Of a stretch of 17,008 bases of DNA, positions 13,745-17,008 are shown piece by piece. The notes below the pieces were generated by a model that was not told where the DNA came from, did not search any database, and saw nothing but the letters and a program-made list of their open reading frames with translations. How positions within the stretch are numbered: position 1 is the first letter of the stretch; each line of letters starts with the position of its first letter. The DNA lies in NCBI GenBank assembly GCA_000433635.1, contig HF997916.1:13831-30838 (forward strand), in the 5' to 3' direction. Source of the DNA: Ruminococcus sp. CAG:254 (GTDB lineage Bacteria > Bacillota > Clostridia > Oscillospirales > Ruminococcaceae). The translations under genes and the position numbers were made by a program.

Positions 13745-15493
13745 TCATTGCCATGCTTGATTCTTCTTCTTTTTCTGTGCAACCAGTTCCAAAAGGGCTG
13801 CATCTGAATCCAACGCCTGCACCAAATGGGTTTGCAGCAGCTGGATACAATCCTGCACTTCCTGCGGACTGATTGGACAAGTCTGTTTTAAATTGAGCAG
13901 ACGGCTCACCGTTCCCATTTCCTGCGGTGTCAGCTGCATTCCCAGAGCGGAAATCCAGCCATCTGATTCCTGTTGCTGGTGCTCCAGCAACAGTTGAAAC
14001 AGCTTCTGATAAAATGGAACGGTAAACTGTTCTGGCTGCAAATGGTCTGCCAGTTTGGAAATCTGCTCCGGCTGTGACAGGAAATAACAGAGCAATCGTT
14101 CCTGTGCTCGCACCGTTCTGGAACTGCCTGCCATTCCGCTGACATCTGCTGCGGTTTGCTGTGCCGTTACCGTATGTGCAACCAGATTGCTGAATTCCTT
14201 TTTCTTCTGCATCTTCTGCCGATTTTTCTGCTTTCGATTGACGCTCACACGCAAAACATCTGCCGATATATGACATTTTTCTGCAGTTCGCATCAGGTAA
14301 ACTTCTCTTGTCACAGGGTCTGGAATCTGAATCAGAACTTCTGTGGCACGCCGCAACAGCGTTGCCCTGCCGTTTTCCGTCTGTAAATCCAGCCCCATTT
14401 CACAGCGGTCTAGTTGGAAATTGATAGCATCTTCCGAACCCTCTAAGAGCATCCGAAATCGTTCTGCCCCAAATTTCCGAATATATTCATCGGGGTCTTT
14501 TGCACCCTGCATCCGTAAGATTTTGGTTTCAATCCCCACTTCACTAAAATGCCGCATTGCCTTTTGCGTTGCTGCCTGCCCAGCTGCATCGCTATCATAG
14601 GCAATAATCACGGTTTTTGCATACTGGGAAATTTTTCTTGCCTGGTCGGGTGTAATGGCAGTTCCCAGCGTCGCCACAACATTTTCAAACCCTGCCTGAT
14701 GAACAGCGATGACATCCATATACCCTTCCGCCAAAATCAGCGTTGTGGTTACAGAATTTTTGGCAAATTGCAGGGAAAACAGGTTTTTCCCCTTGTCAAA
14801 TACCGGCGTTTGTGCAGTATTCAAATATTTTGGTTGGCTGTCATCCAACACCCGTCCACCGAATCCAATGACATTTCCCCGCAAATCAACAATGGGAAAT
14901 ATCACACGATTTCGGAACGTATCAATGAGCGTTCCTCTTCGGGAGCGACGGGAAACATCTGCCAGCAACAGTTCCTCTTCCGTAAATCCCTGCTGTAGCA
15001 GATACCGACTCAAAGCATCCCAAGTTTCCGGAGCAAAGCCTAGCCCGTACTTTTTAATGGTGGTCGTGGTTAGATGTCGCTGGATGAAATATTGCAGCCC
15101 CCGTTTATCGCTGCCAGTCAGCATTCGGTAATAGAAATTGGCAGCGGCTCGATTTACAGCGAGAATCCGCTTTCGCATACGGGATTGTTTTTCATCTGCC
15201 CCCTGTTCGGGAACAGTCATACCACTGTTTTGTGCCAGCAGTTTCACCGCATCCATAAAATCCAGATTTTCAATCTGCTGAATAAAGGTGATGACATCAC
15301 CGCCAGCCCCACAGCCGAAACAATAAAAGCTTTGCGTATCGGGAAATACCGTAAAAGACGGTGTTTTTTCCGAATGGAACGGACAATTGCAGACGTAGGT
15401 TCTGCCACGCCGTTTCAAATCCACATAAGTGCGTGCGATTTCTTCCAGCGGACACGCATTCCGCAGCTGTTCCAGAAACACATCAGAAACCAT
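13745..15493 (-). CDS. dnaG: DNA primase
   Basis: A 582-residue enzyme that makes the RNA primers for DNA replication and works with the replicative helicase. The N-terminal zinc ribbon has C37, H40, C58 and C61 (CPFH and CFGC). The polymerase domain includes FRNRVIFPI and GRVL. The TOPRIM catalytic core has Glu256 in LAEGYMDV and Asp300/Asp302 in IAYDSDAAG, with KDPDEY at 332-337. The C-terminal part (about 440-582) is the helicase-binding region and is more variable. The ATG at 15493 has an AGGTGA-type site upstream. It sits 65 bases after yigZ and 36 before rpoD on the same strand. Length fits Firmicute primases (about 590-600). Confidence 0.97.
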   Translation of the reverse strand: MVSDVFLEQLRNACPLEEIARTYVDLKRRGRTYVCNCPFHSEKTPSFTVFPDTQSFYCFGCGAGGDVITFIQQIENLDFMDAVKLLAQNSGMTVPEQGADEKQSRMRKRILAVNRAAANFYYRMLTGSDKRGLQYFIQRHLTTTTIKKYGLGFAPETWDALSRYLLQQGFTEEELLLADVSRRSRRGTLIDTFRNRVIFPIVDLRGNVIGFGGRVLDDSQPKYLNTAQTPVFDKGKNLFSLQFAKNSVTTTLILAEGYMDVIAVHQAGFENVVATLGTAITPDQARKISQYAKTVIIAYDSDAAGQAATQKAMRHFSEVGIETKILRMQGAKDPDEYIRKFGAERFRMLLEGSEDAINFQLDRCEMGLDLQTENGRATLLRRATEVLIQIPDPVTREVYLMRTAEKCHISADVLRVSVNRKQKNRQKMQKKKEFSNLVAHTVTAQQTAADVSGMAGSSRTVRAQERLLCYFLSQPEQISKLADHLQPEQFTVPFYQKLFQLLLEHQQQESDGWISALGMQLTPQEMGTVSRLLNLKQTCPISPQEVQDCIQLLQTHLVQALDSDAALLELVAQKKKKNQAWQ

Positions 15494-15558
15494 CTGCTGT
15501 CACCTGCCTTCCATCGTTCTCCGCATACAAGGCGTTCTTGTGGTTGTTTTCCTACGAA

Positions 15559-16212
15559 TCACAGCAGTTCCGGCGGCAACCGGTCTGCAACCTCCGCAAA
15601 ATCTGCATCCAATTGTTCCCCGACCTGAATGGAAATTTCTCCGTTTGTCAGTTCAATCATATCTGCTTGGAACGACGCTGTTAAGCCAGCTGGTACAAGC
15701 AACGACAAGGTTACCGTATCGCCGAAATCCGCATTCTGCTGCAAAATGGGCAGCTGTGGCAGTTGATAGGATACCTTTCCATAGAGAGAGTATGCCATTT
15801 TTAAGGTCACTGGATGACAGGAAATTTTTGTCTGAATCTGTGCTGCTTCCACTGCCAGTGCAGCACTGTGGGAATACGCCCGTACCAAACCGCCGCCGCC
15901 CAGCAGAATGCCGCCAAAATAACGGGTGACCACACAACAGACATCGGTGAGATTCTGTTTTTGCAGAACATTCAGGACGGGAACGCCAGCCGTTCCCTGC
16001 GGCTCGCCGTCATCGGAATAACGGGTCATATGGTTTTCCCGCAAGATATAAGCATAAACATTGTGTCGGGCTTTGCGGTTCGCCTTGCGAACTTCTTCAA
16101 TACAGGCAATGGCAGCGTCTGCTGTCTGTACCGGCACCAATGTTGCAATAAATTCTGATTTTTTTTCGATAAAAGAGGCAGTCACTGCCTGTGCAATGGT
16201 TCGGTATCCCAT
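15559..16212 (-). CDS. yigZ: YigZ/IMPACT-family protein
   Basis: A 217-residue cytosolic protein of the UPF0029/IMPACT family. Eukaryotic IMPACT controls the Gcn2 kinase; the bacterial members have no settled role, and ribosome- or RNA-linked roles have been suggested. The signature regions are clear: KARHNVYAYIL (47-57), YSDDGEPQGTAGVP (65-78) and TRYFGGILLGGGGLVRAYS (96-114). A C-terminal ferredoxin-like domain (about 140-210) follows. Length is typical (about 200-215). The ATG at 16212 has GGAGG just upstream. It lies between rpmE and dnaG on the same strand; the hairpin at 16244-16277 precedes it, and I saw no separate promoter, so it may depend on read-through. Confidence 0.93.
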   Translation of the reverse strand: MGYRTIAQAVTASFIEKKSEFIATLVPVQTADAAIACIEEVRKANRKARHNVYAYILRENHMTRYSDDGEPQGTAGVPVLNVLQKQNLTDVCCVVTRYFGGILLGGGGLVRAYSHSAALAVEAAQIQTKISCHPVTLKMAYSLYGKVSYQLPQLPILQQNADFGDTVTLSLLVPAGLTASFQADMIELTNGEISIQVGEQLDADFAEVADRLPPELL

Positions 16213-16243
16213 GGAACGCCTCCAATCGTTTTATGTAGACAAA

Positions 16244-16277
16244 CAGGACGGTAAGAATCATATGCCTTACCGTCCTG
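16244..16277 (-). terminator. Hairpin between rpmE and yigZ, possible leaky terminator
   Basis: A perfect 12-bp stem, CAGGACGGTAAG (16244-16255) with CTTACCGTCCTG (16266-16277), loop of 10 bases. On the minus strand only TTTGT follows, so termination is likely partial. It would set L31 output well above that of yigZ-dnaG-rpoD. It ends just 21 bases before the yigZ ribosome binding site. A further 7-bp stem, ACAGATG/CATCTGT (16298-16304 and 16322-16328), lies between it and rpmE. Confidence 0.55.
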
Positions 16278-16356
16278 CTCCGTTGGTCTGTTTGCGTACA
16301 GATGAGATACCGTTTTCGTACCATCTGTTTCTTCGCAGGGAAGAAGATCTGTTCGC

Positions 16357-16560
16357 TTACTTGTCCAGATTAAACCGCTTCTTGAAACGGTCAACACGTC
16401 CGCCAGTATCTACCAGCTTCTGTTTACCGGTAAAGAACGGGTGGCACTTTGCACAGATTTCAACCTTGATGTCCTTCTTGGTGGACATGGTTTCCATTAC
16501 GTTGCCGCAGTGACAAGTGATAGTGGTCTTTTCAAAAGTCGGGTGCAGTCCCTTTTTCAT
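16357..16560 (-). CDS. rpmE: Ribosomal protein bL31, zinc-binding (C+) form
   Basis: A 67-residue protein of the large ribosomal subunit. It has the four cysteines of the zinc-bearing form: C16 and C18 in CHCGN, and C36 and C39 in CAKCHPFF. TGKQKLVDTGGRVDRFKKRF is the typical C-terminal segment. Length matches the family (about 65-70). The ATG at 16560 has GAGGTGA about 6 bases upstream. It has its own consensus promoter and a leader of about 120 bases with hairpins, and heads the block rpmE-yigZ-dnaG-rpoD. Organisms with the C+ form often keep a zinc-free paralogue elsewhere; none is seen in this window. Confidence 0.97.
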   Translation of the reverse strand: MKKGLHPTFEKTTITCHCGNVMETMSTKKDIKVEICAKCHPFFTGKQKLVDTGGRVDRFKKRFNLDK

Positions 16561-16589
16561 GTAGTTTCACCTCTTTCTGTTGTTTTTAC

Positions 16590-16660
16590 CGATTCCGAAG
16601 AATCGCAATAAAATACAGCAGCCCATCCGCCTTGAGGCAGACAGTAGTCCTGTTATTTTC
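16590..16660 (-). promoter_or_regulatory. Structured leader of the rpmE mRNA
   Basis: Between the predicted transcript start near 16684 and the rpmE start codon, the minus strand holds a 6-bp stem closed by a TTCG tetraloop, CGATTC/GAATCG (16605-16590). Upstream of it is a 6-bp stem around a TCAA loop (TCTGCC/GGCGGA, within 16625-16650). Autoregulatory L31 leaders are known in several phyla, including Firmicutes. Whether this is one needs a covariance search. Confidence 0.4.
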
Positions 16661-16690
16661 TGAAAGCATGACATCACATCATGGAATCTT

Positions 16691-16719
16691 ATTATACTAC
16701 TTTTGATGGCGGTTGTCAA
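16691..16719 (-). promoter_or_regulatory. Consensus sigma-A promoter for rpmE
   Basis: On the minus strand a perfect TTGACA (16719-16714), 17 bases, and a perfect TATAAT (16696-16691). It lies 130 bases before the rpmE start and is one of the two best promoters in the window, fitting ribosomal protein expression. Confidence 0.85.
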
Positions 16720-17008
16720 GAGAATCGATATTTTTTTACGTTTTTTTCATGATTTTAATACATGTAGTGGGGAACTGTTCTAGGGAAAACGGTCTGAAGC
16801 GTCCGGCAAATACGCTTCGCTGTTTGCCTACGTACGCAGCTCGCCGGTGGTAGGTTTTCCGAATTGCAAACAAACTTTTCTTAGATTGCTGTTTATCGGA
16901 TTTTTCTTTGTTTTTAAAACGGCGAACTGCGATTACTTCTTAGATTTTCGTTTCTCATAATTGCAAAGTCTATGCAGGGGGCAGCTTGCCCCCAATGTCA
17001 TTAACTTA
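16720..17008. other. Gene-free right end with inverted repeats
   Basis: No convincing coding frame or tRNA is visible on either strand. From 16784 to 16860 several inverted repeats overlap: an outer stem GGAAAAC/GTTTTCC (16784-16790 and 16854-16860), GAAGCGT/ACGCTTC (16796-16802 and 16812-16818), GGCAAA/TTTGCC (16805-16810 and 16823-16828) and CCGGC/GCCGG (16803-16807 and 16843-16847). The inner ones are mutually exclusive or interlocked. AATTGCAAA and TTCTTAGATT each occur twice in 16862-16967. A GC-rich 7-bp hairpin, GGGGGCA/TGCCCCC, is at 16977-16993 without a T-run. This could be a repeat element or a small RNA; nothing more can be said. Confidence 0.5.

Noticed and set aside
13686..14276. 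A 196-codon minus-strand frame across the dnaG-rpoD junction
   Set aside because: It overlaps the 3' end of dnaG in another frame, is low in hydrophobic core and has no start signal; dnaG and rpoD fit known lengths without it.
16977..16993. The GGGGGCA/TGCCCCC hairpin as a terminator of a gene beyond the window
   Set aside because: Neither strand has a T-run after the stem, so it cannot be called a terminator from sequence alone.

Overview
The window looks like chromosomal DNA of a cellulolytic, Gram-positive gut anaerobe of the Ruminococcus type (Oscillospiraceae/Ruminococcaceae). This rests on three things: two secreted GH5 cellulases that end in type I dockerins (cellulosome parts), a set of Firmicute sporulation genes (a small acid-soluble spore protein, yqfC, yqfD, ylbJ), and clear sigma-A promoters and AGGAGG-type ribosome binding sites. 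The species cannot be fixed from sequence alone. No phage, plasmid, transposase or CRISPR signal was seen.

Layout. Positions 1-2088 (minus): the 5' end of a secreted protein whose signal peptide resembles that of its neighbour, then GH5-dockerin cellulase 1. A divergent promoter pair (2148-2247) separates it from a plus-strand block: cardiolipin synthase (2296-3825), an Mrp/ApbC iron-sulfur carrier ATPase (3886-4722), and an ammonium channel fused to a C-terminal PII signalling domain (4987-6705). The amt gene has an unusual leader in which a promoter fires straight into a strong terminator hairpin. Two serine tRNAs (TGA and GCT) follow under one consensus promoter and a terminator. On the minus strand come a spore protein gene (7394-7573), too short for routine ORF calling, and a 92-residue protein resembling the C-terminal tail of anaerobic ribonucleotide reductase (7732-8010). 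GH5-dockerin cellulase 2 (8236-9849, plus) is divergent from the latter. The sporulation genes yqfC-yqfD (minus, 4-base overlap) and ylbJ (plus) are divergent from each other at about 11.34-11.48 kb. The right end is a minus-strand housekeeping block read right to left: rpmE (L31), a YigZ/IMPACT-family protein, dnaG primase and rpoD (sigma-A), closed by a strong terminator at 12557-12587. The last ~290 bases hold no gene but have interlocking inverted repeats.

How the genes fit together. The cellulases would attach through their dockerins to scaffoldin cohesins and cut cellulose. Amt-PII would couple ammonium uptake to cellular nitrogen/energy state in a single chain. The dnaG-rpoD pair is the Firmicute form of the macromolecular synthesis operon. 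Most of the window is ordinary chromosome. The points most worth a second look are the Amt-PII fusion and its promoter-terminator leader, the divergent dockerins, the spore protein with a changed protease site, and the structured intergenic stretch at 16784-16860.
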